This document shows positions 34,864 to 44,616 of a stretch of DNA of 60,298 nt, piece after piece. Position 1 is the first letter of the stretch. Every line of letters starts with the position of its first letter. The DNA comes from Bradyrhizobium sp. (GTDB lineage: Bacteria > Pseudomonadota > Alphaproteobacteria > Rhizobiales > Xanthobacteraceae). The position numbers and the translations under genes are program-made. The DNA lies in assembly GCF_019244115.1 (NCBI RefSeq), contig NZ_JAFATE010000399.1, forward strand, positions 1 to 60,298, in the 5' to 3' direction. Below the pieces are notes generated by a model that saw nothing but the letters and a program-made list of their open reading frames with translations, did no database searches and was not told the origin of the DNA.

Positions 34864-35317
34864 GATGACCCCAGGACACGTCTGACGCGCCGGCTTCCCG
34901 CGCGTTATTGGATTAGGCAAGAGGCGTTATTCTCCTAAGCAACGCAGCCGCCCGGCCGACCGCAAAGTGCAAGGGATCGCGCGCAAGGCTGAGGCCGCTG
35001 GCGAGCGGATTGAAAAATTTGCAAGCCCTGCAGCGAAGCTGCTTCGCCGGAGTCCATTTGAAGGCAAAATGACCGCATTATCAGTGGCATAACAGGTCAC
35101 TTCGAATCCATTTACAAAGTCCTGCGCTGATGCTCCCTCAAGCCAAAGGATCGGCCTGCCAACATTATGGCGGCCGGAAACGGACCAGGTTCGATTCGCA
35201 ACCAAGAGACGGGATTCAAACGAACGCAACCGACCTCTTCCCCGCACACGGCCTGTTATCGGACTCGTTCGGCGCGACAACATCCGGGCACGCTCGCTAA
35301 GCAAGGGAGACGTAATC
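34864..35317. other. Leader region of the beta-helix gene
   Basis: 454 bp without a supported gene; minus-strand open frames here are shadows. It probably holds the promoter of the secreted-protein cluster. AGGGAG at ~35304 is the ribosome site of the gene at 35318. I see no strong operator repeat. Confidence 0.5.
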
Positions 35318-37225
35318 ATGAAACGAAATTTCTGGGCTGGCGCTGCGCTGCTCGTGGCGCTGTGCTGCTGGACCGCCGCTGCGCAGTCGCCGGCGCGCGC
35401 CGAGTGGGCTACCGTCCCACCTGACTCAGCACAATCCGGTGTCATTAATCTGTCGCATGATCTGGTCCGGCTCGGCATTGCGGAGCGCAATCTCCCGCCC
35501 GACAGCCCGAGCACGGATGCACGGCCGCTGTTTCAGGCGGCGCTCGACTTTGCGCGGGGCCGCCCCGTCCGGCGGATTACTCTCGATCGTGGCGCCTATT
35601 ACTTTCTCACGCCCCAGGATGCGACGGCCTATCTGCGCTTGACGTCATTGACCGATCTCACCGTCGATCTCGACGACTCCACGGTGTTTTTCGCCGGTGC
35701 CTTTCTGCAAGGTTTTGCGATCATTAACTGCCAGCGCGTGACGTTGACACGGCTGCACGCCGATTTCATCTCTCCGCCCTACACGCTTGTGAAGCTGACC
35801 GCTGTCGACCCCGTGGCGCGCAGGCTCTCCTACACAACGATCCCGCAGCGGCCTGACCCGGTTGAGTTCAACGGCCTTGCCCAGTCCGGAGCTTCCAGCG
35901 GTCCGCTCACCATCTGGGCCATGGCATTCCGCGACGGCGACATCGTGCCAGGAACGTCGCGCATGGAGGTGGCGCAACCGATCCTCGACGGCGCTTTGAG
36001 CCTGATCCAGAACAACGCGCCCTGGCTGCAAGGGCCCACGCTGTCGACGCTTCAGCCCGGCGACACCATCGTGGCGTTCGTGCGCGGCGGGCAGGCCACG
36101 ATCTCGGTCGAAGGCGGCGAAGAGATCGCGGTTTCGGACGCGACGATCTACGGGTCCAGCGTGCAGGCGATCCTGTTCAACACCACCGGCCATGCCGTCG
36201 CCGAGCGCGTGCGCGTCATGCCGCGACGAGGAGGCCTGATCGCGACCAATGCGGGCGGCATCATCTTCGTCAATTGCGGAGCAGACAGTCACCTTCGCAA
36301 CAGCTACGTTGCGCGCAGTCTCGATGACGCGCTTGCCATGTACGAGACAGACATTGCCACGGTGGCACAGCAAATCGGCCGGCGCCAGCTCACGGTCGAT
36401 CGCATCGCCTTTGGGCGTTTTCCCAATGGGACCAAGGTCAACTTTGTCGATTCCGCCACGGGAGGCGAGCTTGGCGGCGCCACCATTGTCTCGCAACAAC
36501 CGCCAGACTCGGCGCCGCCGATCTTCGGCGGTGCGGTCACCGTCAGCTTTGATGCGGATTTGCCGACGCTTACTTCCGGATTCGGGATGGCTTTATCGAA
36601 CCCGGCGTCCCGGGGTGCCGGGTCGAGCATCGAGCGGAACGTAGTCCGCGACATCCTTTTCGGGCGCGGCGTGTATGCGACCGGCAACATGGGGCTGACC
36701 GTCGCCGACAACGAGATCGGCCGCACCAGTGACGCCGGGATCGGAATCTCGCAAAATGCCAACGCCATCACATTCGTTGTGTCCCCCACTCCACCCGCGC
36801 ATGATCTGATTATCCGCAACAATATCGTGCGCGGAAGCCTCGGTCTCATGGCGTCGGGCGCGGGCAGCCAGATTGCGGTCGGCGCGATCATGGTGGCGAC
36901 CACGAACGCCGCGAATCGTTTCCCTGCATCGTCGCCGAACACGAACATTTCGATCGAGCGCAACACCGTGCTCGATTCGGGACGGACCGGAATCTGGGTA
37001 AACGAGGTCGCGGGCGGCGCCGTCCGCAACAATGTCGTCAGAGGCTGGAACCAGCATCCGGAGCTGCCGCTCAACGGTGTCGATCCGCAAACGCGGACCG
37101 AGCTGCTGCAGGATTTCACTCAGGCCCTCGTGGTGCGTAACAGCCAGAACCTTGAGGTCCGTGACAATGTCGCCAATCCGAATCCATTGGGAGATGACGA
37201 AGGAAGGGAGGCGGTGCGCGATTGA
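35318..37225 (+). CDS. Secreted right-handed beta-helix protein (pectate-lyase-like)
   Basis: 635 residues. The signal peptide MKRNFWAGAALLVALCCWTA is cleaved near ARA-EW. The chain then shows repeated short beta-coil units rich in Asn and Val (SSIERNVVRDILFGRGVYAT; LTVADNEIGRTSDAGIGISQ; HDLIIRNNIVRGS; TNISIERNTVLDSGRTGIWV), the ladder of a parallel beta-helix as in polysaccharide lyases and hydrolases. The N-terminal part (ARPLFQAALDFARG) resembles the substrate-entry cap of pectate-lyase-like proteins. I cannot fix catalytic residues. It is the first gene of a same-strand string of secreted proteins to 43842, 49 bp before the first MDEP paralogue, and may act on the same polymer. Confidence 0.85.
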   Translation: MKRNFWAGAALLVALCCWTAAAQSPARAEWATVPPDSAQSGVINLSHDLVRLGIAERNLPPDSPSTDARPLFQAALDFARGRPVRRITLDRGAYYFLTPQDATAYLRLTSLTDLTVDLDDSTVFFAGAFLQGFAIINCQRVTLTRLHADFISPPYTLVKLTAVDPVARRLSYTTIPQRPDPVEFNGLAQSGASSGPLTIWAMAFRDGDIVPGTSRMEVAQPILDGALSLIQNNAPWLQGPTLSTLQPGDTIVAFVRGGQATISVEGGEEIAVSDATIYGSSVQAILFNTTGHAVAERVRVMPRRGGLIATNAGGIIFVNCGADSHLRNSYVARSLDDALAMYETDIATVAQQIGRRQLTVDRIAFGRFPNGTKVNFVDSATGGELGGATIVSQQPPDSAPPIFGGAVTVSFDADLPTLTSGFGMALSNPASRGAGSSIERNVVRDILFGRGVYATGNMGLTVADNEIGRTSDAGIGISQNANAITFVVSPTPPAHDLIIRNNIVRGSLGLMASGAGSQIAVGAIMVATTNAANRFPASSPNTNISIERNTVLDSGRTGIWVNEVAGGAVRNNVVRGWNQHPELPLNGVDPQTRTELLQDFTQALVVRNSQNLEVRDNVANPNPLGDDEGREAVRD

Positions 37226-37274
37226 TGACAGGCAAGCATCCGACGAAGGGCGCAGATTTGGTTGGTATCGTCCG

Positions 37275-38273
37275 ATGAAAATACTCTTCTCGGTATTGGT
37301 GGCCGGTCTTCTGCTGGCCAATCCGGCAACGGCGGCCGGCCCCAGCGCGCCAACACCGCAAATCTGGTTCAGCATGGGGGCACTTACGTCGCCCGCAGGG
37401 CATCAAAGCTGGGATACGCTGTTCTATAATCCGGATGCGCCCTGGCCGGAATTCATGAATCACCTTCATGTCGTGGGAATTCTGACGCAGGCGCTGCTCA
37501 AGATTTCCGACGAGGATCTGGCGAAGGTCGTCGTGCGCCTGAAGCAAAAGCACGTCGCCCTCGGCATCGAGATGCTGGCGCAGGCCTATACGCTGCCGGG
37601 AATAGATGCTCCTCCCCACTGTGGCGAAGGCGTCGAAGGACATTATGCACCGTTCGCGACCGCGGCGCTTGCCGCCAAGCTCAAAAGGGCGGGTGCAACG
37701 CTTGACTACATCGCGATGGATGAGCCTCTCTGGTTTGGCCATTACTATAACGGCAAGCTGGCGTGCCATTCGTCAATCGAGAATGTTGCGGAGCGCGTCG
37801 CCGCCAATCTCCGTGAATATCAGAAAGTCTTTCCTCACGTCATCATTGGCGATGGCGAACCGTTTCCGTCCATAACCGATCAGCCGCATTGGCAGGATGA
37901 CTACAAGGAGTGGCTGCGTTTCTTCCAGGTGAAAACTGGCCAGCCCTTGGCCTATACATTCGTTGATATCAACTGGGGCGTTACGCATTGGCCCGCATCT
38001 TTGCAGGCGATGCGAGATTTTGCTCATCAAGTTCATCTTCCGCTCGGAACTATCTACAACGACGCTCCACCGAGAGCGGCGATGAGCAATCAGGATTGGC
38101 TGGACGACGCTGTGCGCAATTTTACCCATATCGAGCGAACCCTCCGCGTTTCGCCCGATTGGCTGGCATTTTCCTCATGGGAAAAATATCCCGGCCACGC
38201 GCTCACAGACAGCTATGGCGTGGGGGAAGATTACCTCGTGAAGCAGTACTTGCAGTTGCACGGGGTCAAATAG
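37275..38273 (+). CDS. Secreted MDEP-family protein 1 (glycosidase-like TIM barrel?)
   Basis: 332 residues with signal peptide (MKILFSVLVAGLLLANPATA). First complete member of a tandem family sharing PQIWF near the N-terminus, APWPEFMNHLHVVGI, a central YIAMDEPLWFGHYY, YQKVFPHVIIGDGEPFP, and a DINW strand near the C-terminus. Alternating helices and strands with an acidic MDEP strand end and DINW suggest a (beta/alpha)8 glycosidase-like barrel with the Glu as catalytic candidate. This is inferred from pattern only. The start at 37275 places the signal peptide; the frame is open 81 codons upstream through the end of the previous gene. It is 24 bp before the next paralogue. Confidence 0.8.
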   Translation: MKILFSVLVAGLLLANPATAAGPSAPTPQIWFSMGALTSPAGHQSWDTLFYNPDAPWPEFMNHLHVVGILTQALLKISDEDLAKVVVRLKQKHVALGIEMLAQAYTLPGIDAPPHCGEGVEGHYAPFATAALAAKLKRAGATLDYIAMDEPLWFGHYYNGKLACHSSIENVAERVAANLREYQKVFPHVIIGDGEPFPSITDQPHWQDDYKEWLRFFQVKTGQPLAYTFVDINWGVTHWPASLQAMRDFAHQVHLPLGTIYNDAPPRAAMSNQDWLDDAVRNFTHIERTLRVSPDWLAFSSWEKYPGHALTDSYGVGEDYLVKQYLQLHGVK

Positions 38274-38297
38274 AGCTAGTCGCAAAGGAGTGGACCG

Positions 38298-39254
38298 ATG
38301 GAGAGGCTATTTTCGATATTGGCGGTCGGCCTTCTGCTGGCCGGTCAGGCCCACGCCACCGAAATCTGGATGTTTGCCGGTCCACATGTCGATCATCCAG
38401 CGCCCGGATGGGAACGATTGCGGACGGACGCGGGGAATATGTGGAAACCGGACGCGCCGTGGGCAACTGTCGCCAGCCATGTGAGCGTCGTACAGTTTGC
38501 CCCTACCAATGTTGACCGTGCGACTGATGACGACTTGCAGCAGGCGATCAAGGATCTCAAGCGCCGCAACATCGCGCTTGCAGTCGGCACCGGCCTGTTG
38601 ATCCGCTCGGATCGTTGCCGGGCTAAGACTGAGGCCTACGTGGGCCAGGCGGCGCTGGAGCACATGTTGGACAAGTTGCTCCGCAACGGTGCGGATGTGA
38701 AATATGTAACCATGGATGAGCCTTTCTATTATGGCCACAGGGACTCAAGCCCCACGGCTTGCCACGAATCCGCTCAAATGCTCGCTCAAGCTCTCATTCA
38801 AAGCAGAGCAATCGTCAGGAAGTATTTTCCCGGCGCAAAAATTGGCTCCGACGATGTCATCGATGCTTCCGGGCCTTGGATTCAAGAATTGGCCGGATGG
38901 GCCGATACCTACAAGGCCGTAACCGGCGAGCCGCTCGCTTACATCCATGCCGATCTCGACTGGTCCGAAGGGGCGGTACGCAATCTTGTTCCGCTGGCCG
39001 CCGTCTTGAAGCAGCGTGGGGTACCCTTGGGCGTCATTTACGACGCCGACCGTTTCAACAACAACAGCGACGAGAACTGGTCACACAACACCGCAAATCA
39101 TTTCGCCGAGGTCGAATCGGGACTCGGTGTTCATCCGGATCATGCGGTGATAGAGACGTGGGTGCGCTATCCAACCCGCATGCTGCCGGAAAGCCAGCCC
39201 GGCACTTTCACCAACGTCGTCCTGCAATACATCCAGCGATACCAAAAGAATTGA
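38298..39254 (+). CDS. Secreted MDEP-family protein 2
   Basis: 318 residues, signal peptide MERLFSILAVGLLLAGQAHA, then TEIWMFAGPHVDHPAPGW. It keeps the family blocks APWATVASHVSVVQF, LKRRNIALAVGTGLLI, YVTMDEPFYYGHRD, AYIHADLDW and LPLGVIYD-like GVPLGVIYDADRF. AAGGAG sits 7 bases before the ATG. It is closer to the 41704 protein than to protein 1 (Q-Y-I-Q end, no HGVK tail). Function is inferred only from the cluster; no catalytic assignment is proven. Confidence 0.8.
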   Translation: MERLFSILAVGLLLAGQAHATEIWMFAGPHVDHPAPGWERLRTDAGNMWKPDAPWATVASHVSVVQFAPTNVDRATDDDLQQAIKDLKRRNIALAVGTGLLIRSDRCRAKTEAYVGQAALEHMLDKLLRNGADVKYVTMDEPFYYGHRDSSPTACHESAQMLAQALIQSRAIVRKYFPGAKIGSDDVIDASGPWIQELAGWADTYKAVTGEPLAYIHADLDWSEGAVRNLVPLAAVLKQRGVPLGVIYDADRFNNNSDENWSHNTANHFAEVESGLGVHPDHAVIETWVRYPTRMLPESQPGTFTNVVLQYIQRYQKN

Positions 39255-39326
39255 TCTGCAACGCGGCTGGCACAAGCCCATGTGCTGCCGGATGTTGATG
39301 CTCGCTATTTTGAATGAAATGCACCC

Positions 39327-40463
39327 ATGAGATCAGCTGTTCTGTTCGTGCTGTGTGCCGCAGTGCTTCAAGTCGCCGAGGCGCATGACGATTTGCCACC
39401 ATTCCGATCCCCCTACGGTCCCGGCGCGCCGAATTGGACCGTGGTAGGGCCCCCCCCTGGCTCCGCCGAGCGGCGTGGAGCAGCGGGAATGAACGCACCG
39501 GTCAACCAAAACGGCGACTTCCTCATCGGTCCCGAGTACCTGCCGGCCCCGGAATGGAAATTCGTACCGGGCACACCCCAAGGGGCTGTCAGTCAATTCA
39601 CCCTGCAGTCCAACGACAGCAAGTACTATCCCGGCATCGCCCCAGACGCATCCGGCAGAGTTGACCCGAAAAACCCCAAGACGATGATTCTCAAGCCACA
39701 CTCGCGGCCCTGGCAGCGCGCCGTCACAGTCTACATTCCAGCGCAATACAAGAGCGGTACTGAGGCGCCATTACTCGTCGTGCACGATGGTCCGAAGCTT
39801 GGGTCCCCCGACATGGATTTCGCGCACGTGCTGGACAACCTCATCAACCAACATCGCGTGCCTGCCATGATCGCAATCATGTTGCAGAATGGTGGCGGCG
39901 ACATGCAGGGCAGCGAACGCGGGCTCGAGTACGATACGGTGTCGGGTAAGTTCGCGGAATTTGTCGAGCACGAAGTGCTGCCCCAGGTGGAAGCGCGCTA
40001 CCACATCAAACTCACGCACGACCCGGACGGACGCGCTGCGATGGGATGTAGTTCCGGCGCGGCCGCCGCCTTCACAATGGCATGGTTTCACCCCGAGTGG
40101 TATCACCGCGTCATCAGTTATTCCGGAACCTTCGTGAACCAACAATGGCCTTACAATCCGGCGAGTCCGGACGGCGCATGGAACTATCACGAGAGGCTGA
40201 TTGCGAGCACCAAACCCAAGCCCATCCGTGTCTGGATGCAGGTAGCCGATCGGGATCTCCTGAATCCAAACGTTATGCGCGACGGTATGCACGACTGGGT
40301 CGTCGCGAATCACCGTATGGCCGCGGTGCTCGAGAAAAAGGGGTATCAATATCAATACGTCTTCACGCTGAACACAGGTCATTGTGCTCCCAAGGTGCGC
40401 GGACAGACACTACCCGAGGCGCTGGAATGGGTGTGGCAAGGCTATCCGTTCGCGCAGCGCTAG
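39327..40463 (+). CDS. Secreted esterase, enterochelin-esterase/EstD-like
   Basis: 378 residues. Signal peptide (MRSAVLFVLCAAVLQVAEA), a ~100-residue N-terminal domain that is probably immunoglobulin-like, then an alpha/beta hydrolase of the PF00756 group: RAVTVYIPAQYKSGTEAPLL, VVHDGPK, LENL-type NLINQHRVPAMIAIML, and nucleophile elbow G-C-S-S-G with Ser242. Asp near 308 (VADRDLL) and His near 351 (NTGHCAPK) complete the triad. It would cleave ester links outside the inner membrane. Sitting between MDEP paralogues, removal of acyl or feruloyl groups from a polysaccharide is a reasonable guess. Confidence 0.88.
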   Translation: MRSAVLFVLCAAVLQVAEAHDDLPPFRSPYGPGAPNWTVVGPPPGSAERRGAAGMNAPVNQNGDFLIGPEYLPAPEWKFVPGTPQGAVSQFTLQSNDSKYYPGIAPDASGRVDPKNPKTMILKPHSRPWQRAVTVYIPAQYKSGTEAPLLVVHDGPKLGSPDMDFAHVLDNLINQHRVPAMIAIMLQNGGGDMQGSERGLEYDTVSGKFAEFVEHEVLPQVEARYHIKLTHDPDGRAAMGCSSGAAAAFTMAWFHPEWYHRVISYSGTFVNQQWPYNPASPDGAWNYHERLIASTKPKPIRVWMQVADRDLLNPNVMRDGMHDWVVANHRMAAVLEKKGYQYQYVFTLNTGHCAPKVRGQTLPEALEWVWQGYPFAQR

Positions 40464-40680
40464 GTCCTATGACGTGGTTGAGGCTTCCAAGAGCACTGCG
40501 CCAAGGGCGCATTTGAAAACCCCGAAGAAGGTAAAGATCAAAATGCACAGAAGTGTTGTTCCGTGGGCTATAGCCTAGCTTTTTCTGATGACGCTTGAGA
40601 CCGCAACAGCGGCAGGTGCACCGCAGCCGCTGGTTCAGCGTGGGCGGGCAAATAGAGCTTGCCACAAAAGGGGTGTCCCC

Positions 40681-41688
40681 GTGACAAAGCTTCTGTCGAT
40701 CTTAGTCGCCAGCCTTCTGCTGGCCAGCCCAGCCGCAATGACGGCCGCTTCCTCGAACGCGACCACGCCGGAAATCTGGTTCTTCTTGAGGCCTTACGCG
40801 ATGATGGCGCACGACGTCGACGGCCAGCAAGGATGGCAAAAGCTTTTCCTGCAGGGCGGCGCGCCCTGGCCCCCTCTTATGAATCACGTTCGCGTCGTCG
40901 CATTTGCCGGCAACTTCAAGATGGTGCCGGATGACGTTCTGGCCAAGGCTTTCGCGAAGCTCAAGGAAAAGCACATCGGCTTTGCGATCGAGTCGCTGGC
41001 CCTGAGCTGGGTCGGATTCAATGAGCCTTGCGGCAAGGGGGTTGAAAGCTTCACCGATCCCCCGGGAAATGCCGACATTGCGCGGCGTATCAAAGCTCTG
41101 GGCGGCGAACTGGTTTATGTGACCATGGACGAGCCGCTCTATAACGGACGTTACTACAATGGCCCGAACGCCTGCCATGACTCGATCAAGATGGTTGCCC
41201 AACGGGCAGCGGCCGTCATGAAGGAATATCAGAAGGTCTTTCCGAATGTCCAAATCGGAGACACAGAGCCATTTCCCGCGCTGACCAAGCAGCCCAACTG
41301 GCAGAACGAATATCGGGAATGGATGCAGGCCTTCAACGAAGAGCTCGGCAAGCCCATCGCATTCTTGAATATAGACATCAATTGGCCGGAGGATAACTGG
41401 AATTGGCAGCCAAGCCTGAAGCAGACTGCAGCTTTTGCTCGGGCGCAGCATCTGCCGTTCGGCTTCATTTACAACGCTGCCTTTCCCGAAGGAGCCAAAT
41501 CGGACCAGCAGTGGATCGGCCGCGCGGCTCGGAATTTCACGGAGATCGAGACGAAGCTCGGAATTGTCCCAGACAAGGCGCTTTTTGAATCTTGGGCATT
41601 TTTTCCGAAACGGTCCATGACCGATGCGAACGGCCTTGGCGAGGATTATTTGGTGACGCAGTATTTGCTGTTGCACGGGGTCAAGTAG
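40681..41688 (+). CDS. Secreted MDEP-family protein 3
   Basis: 335 residues from a GTG at 40681 with AAGGGG upstream; the signal peptide is TKLLSILVASLLLASPAAMT. It shares with protein 1 the blocks TPEIWFFLRP, GAPWPPLMNHVRVVAF, YVTMDEPLYNGRYY, YQKVFPNVQIGDTEPFPAL, LNIDINWP and the LLLHGVK end, so it is the nearest relative of 37275-38273. Upstream in-frame codons to 40588 lack support. 15 bp separate it from the next paralogue. Confidence 0.8.
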   Translation: MTKLLSILVASLLLASPAAMTAASSNATTPEIWFFLRPYAMMAHDVDGQQGWQKLFLQGGAPWPPLMNHVRVVAFAGNFKMVPDDVLAKAFAKLKEKHIGFAIESLALSWVGFNEPCGKGVESFTDPPGNADIARRIKALGGELVYVTMDEPLYNGRYYNGPNACHDSIKMVAQRAAAVMKEYQKVFPNVQIGDTEPFPALTKQPNWQNEYREWMQAFNEELGKPIAFLNIDINWPEDNWNWQPSLKQTAAFARAQHLPFGFIYNAAFPEGAKSDQQWIGRAARNFTEIETKLGIVPDKALFESWAFFPKRSMTDANGLGEDYLVTQYLLLHGVK

Positions 41689-41703
41689 AGCGAGAAACGT
41701 GGC

Positions 41704-43308
41704 GTGAAAAAACTCCGCTTGCTTCTGGGGACTTTGCTGGCCGGCCCAGCAGCAATGGCAACGGTTTCCGTCAGCGCCGCCACGCCGGAAATCTGGCTTG
41801 GGCCGGTCGATCCGGTCACGGTAGCAGCTCGCAAGTGGAACGCGAGCGCCGATTACATGGACCTGTTCCGCTCCGATTCCGGGTGGAAGACCGTTGCAGG
41901 AAGCATTCACGTATTCAAGATCGGGCCCGGCTTCGTGCAGCAAGGAACCGAGGCGGACTTGCGACTGATCTTCTCCGAGCTCAAAAAGCGCAACATCAAG
42001 TTGGCTTTGGAAATCGGGATGGCAACCCGATCGGAGCACTGTAACCAGAGCACGGAAGCGTATGGTGCGCCAGGCCTCGTTGAGGGGCTGCTGGGCCGCG
42101 TCAAGCGCCTGGGCGGCGAATTGAACTACATCGCCATGGATGAACCTTTGTACTACGGGCACGAGTTCAAAGGCGGCGGAGCATGCAGTCTGACCGTTAG
42201 ACAGGTCGCAGCGGATGTAGCCCCCAACGTAAAGCTTGCGAAAAGCCTCTTTCCGAATGTGGAGATAGGCGATGTCGAAGTCGCCGGTCTTTCAACGGAC
42301 TTTCTCCACGCCACCGAGGAGTGGGTCGACGCTTACCGTGAAGCCGTCGGGTTCAATCTCGCATTCTTGCATACGGACGTCGGCTGGTCGTTGGCTTCGA
42401 TGAAGAACCTGGTGCCACTGGCTGAATTCGTGAGATCGCGAAGCGTCAAGTTTGGCGTGATTTACAACGGGAACGCCAACGACGACACCGACGAGGCATG
42501 GGCGCGCGGAACGATTGAGCACTTCAACTACATCGAGTCGGGCCTGGGACTCATCCCCGACCAGGCGATCTTTCATACCTGGGTGCCTTTTCCGACGCGG
42601 AATCTCCCCGAATCTCAGTTCGGCACTCTCACCAATCTTGTCATTCAATATCTTCGTCCGCGGAGCGTCCTGACACTTCGTCACGACGGCACAAACTTTC
42701 AGGGCAGGTTGACCGATCTGAATGGCAAACCGATCGGCGCTGCCCCGGTGTCCCTCGTTGCCGTCGGCGCCGTGAGCGATAAGCCGGCCGAAGTCAAGCG
42801 GCTTACCGGAAAGGTCTTTCTTAAAGCGACCGAAGCGATGATGGTGGTGCGCGCCAACAAGGAGCTGCAATGTGGCGGGTGCCAGGGCGCCGCGACGGCG
42901 ATCATCGGCAAGTCGCGCTACTACGAAGAAGACAACCGCAATGTTCAGGAGATTCCGGGCGCCAGGATTGACGTCGATGCACACGGCTCGGTGTACGAAA
43001 ATTCACGCGAATTTCCGGTGACGCCGGGCGCAACATTCACGCTCGAGGTGCCCTACTCGGCGCGCATTGGGACCGAGCATGCGGCCTACGTTGCGGTGTT
43101 GTTTGTTGACGATCAGGGACACGAGGTCGGACGACGGTTCCTGTACTTGGAGTCGTTAGGTTTTCCGGTGAGCACGGCCGTGACGGGGCTTGATGGCGCG
43201 TTTCGCTTCAATGTTGACCGAACAATAGCAGCCGCAAGACCGCAAGAGTTTGAGGCGCAGTTCTCGGGCAGCGATCGGTATCGAGGCGCTGCGGCCGTGG
43301 TTCAGTGA
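41704..43308 (+). CDS. Secreted MDEP-family protein 4 with extra C-terminal domains
   Basis: 534 residues from a GTG at 41704. The signal peptide (KKLRLLLGTLLAGPAAMATV) is followed by the family core to ~320 (TPEIWLGPVDP, LKKRNIKLALEIGMATRSEH, YIAMDEPLYYGHEF, FLHTDVGW). The remaining ~210 residues are unlike the paralogues: FQGRLTDLNGKPIGAAPVSL resembles an Ig-like/CNA-B beta sandwich, and GATFTLEVPYSARIGTEHAA suggests a second carbohydrate-binding-like sandwich. The added domains would tether the core to a polymer. Their family is not recognised. Confidence 0.8.
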   Translation: MKKLRLLLGTLLAGPAAMATVSVSAATPEIWLGPVDPVTVAARKWNASADYMDLFRSDSGWKTVAGSIHVFKIGPGFVQQGTEADLRLIFSELKKRNIKLALEIGMATRSEHCNQSTEAYGAPGLVEGLLGRVKRLGGELNYIAMDEPLYYGHEFKGGGACSLTVRQVAADVAPNVKLAKSLFPNVEIGDVEVAGLSTDFLHATEEWVDAYREAVGFNLAFLHTDVGWSLASMKNLVPLAEFVRSRSVKFGVIYNGNANDDTDEAWARGTIEHFNYIESGLGLIPDQAIFHTWVPFPTRNLPESQFGTLTNLVIQYLRPRSVLTLRHDGTNFQGRLTDLNGKPIGAAPVSLVAVGAVSDKPAEVKRLTGKVFLKATEAMMVVRANKELQCGGCQGAATAIIGKSRYYEEDNRNVQEIPGARIDVDAHGSVYENSREFPVTPGATFTLEVPYSARIGTEHAAYVAVLFVDDQGHEVGRRFLYLESLGFPVSTAVTGLDGAFRFNVDRTIAAARPQEFEAQFSGSDRYRGAAAVVQ

Positions 43309-43348
43309 GAATCAAACTCTGACGTTTTCCATATTCAAGGCGATCATC

Positions 43349-43842
43349 ATGCGACCCCATGTCAAAGGTCCTCTGATAACAGTCATTATCACTGCAGTAG
43401 CCAACCTGTTCGCGACCGCTCCCTTGGCTGCTGCTTCCGGCAACGCCACGCCACAGGAAATTTGGCTTTCGGGAGTCGACCCCGTGGTGTGGCACCGCCA
43501 AAAGCACACACACAGGCCAACGACTTCATGGATATGTTCGACGAGCATGCGCCATGGCAGCTGGCCGCCAGTCAGGTGAAAGTGTTCATGGTCGATCCTG
43601 ATTTCATCATCTATGGCGATGAGGCGATGCTATCGCGAATGATTGCAGACCTGAAGCGACGTAACATCGACCTCGCCGTCGAGATGGGAATGCTATATGG
43701 CGATCTTAAATGCGGAAAGATGGAGGGATATCTCGACCCGACTGCCCCCGGGACACTTGTGAACCGCCTGAAGAAGCTCGGCGGAGAACTTAACCACGTC
43801 GTCATCGACGAGCCCTTGTTCTTCGGACAGCGCGGCGCATGA
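43349..43842 (+). pseudogene. MDEP-family protein 5, frameshifted and truncated
   Basis: The signal peptide and start (MRPHVKGPLITVIITAVANL, QEIWLSGVDPVVW) are in one frame. After ~43495 the family continues in another frame: NDFMDMFDEHAPWQLAASQV, then LKRRNIDLAVEMGMLYGDLK, and HVVIDEPLFFGQ. The gene breaks off right after the MDEP-equivalent strand (here VIDEP), losing the C-terminal half. Confidence 0.8.
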
Positions 43843-44616
43843 GCGGCCTCGGCTTCCGCACTGGCCCTCACCACCAGGCGGAGAAATGCGTATGCATGAC
43901 GCGCCAAATGCGGGCCCGCGGGACTATTTGTGAACAGAATGAAGGTCCTCGCCGCAATCAGCCGATGATCGTCAAGACGATGTACCCGAAGCTTGCGATG
44001 ATGCTGACGATGGCAATGCTGCCGATCAAGCGCTCGGATCTGATCATTGGCGTTGGTCCCCTTACGGTTGCCCAGCCCGGTGGTACCGAAAAAATACGGA
44101 TGTGCCCCTCTGTGGGTTTCCGAAAATTCCCGGCTCGGACCCGGAGACTAGGGAGGGGGTTGCTTGCGATTTTGCGGTCGTTCTCTAGCCGGCATTCGTA
44201 GGTTTCCTCCTTGGCCAATTTTGATGAGGGTCGAACCGCAGCAGGGTACAATGCCGGGTATTTACTCCATGGTCTCAAAATTACATTTATGATATCAATG
44301 TGATGGGAAGGTCAGTATGATTGTCTCCCTCCCCGCCATGGCCTCCTTGTTGTTTTTGATTTTGCCGCCGGATTGGTGACTAGACAGCTTCGCAGTTAGC
44401 TTCGACGCACTCGCGTGCGTGGATCGCGAATGAATGGCGGCTTTGGGCAGACTATGAAGTCGTTACGGGCGAGCTAAGCTGACCTCCCGTAAGGAAAAAA
44501 GCGCCTCTACGGTAGTGGCGATGTAGCGGGCCACCGACTCGAACCCCGAACGCCTCAAGCACTTGTCGGAAGGGCCAGCTTGGGTTTTACCGGGCCAATC
44601 GGTTAATGTCCGGTTG
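43843..44616. other. Gene-poor stretch after the MDEP cluster
   Basis: 774 bp with no supported gene. A short hydrophobic minus-strand peptide (IGSIAIVSIIASFGYIVLTI, ending at 43958) may be a small membrane protein but has no clear start signal. A tRNA-like CTCGAACCCC at ~44534 does not fold. Confidence 0.5.

Noticed and set aside
35645..37119. Large minus-strand frames opposite the beta-helix gene
   Set aside because: Antisense shadows caused by codon bias; no start signals or recognisable protein features.
40702..42162. 486-residue minus-strand frame across two MDEP paralogues
   Set aside because: Exact antisense of two signal-peptide-bearing paralogues; the plus-strand genes have ribosome sites and a shared family pattern.
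43958..44278. 106-residue minus-strand frame ending in a hydrophobic peptide
   Set aside because: Only the last ~29 residues look membrane-like; there is no start signal and the upstream part is not protein-like.
44511..44560. tRNA-like 3' end (CTCGAACCCC context)
   Set aside because: The T stem does not pair (CGGGG against CGGTG) and no acceptor or anticodon arm follows.
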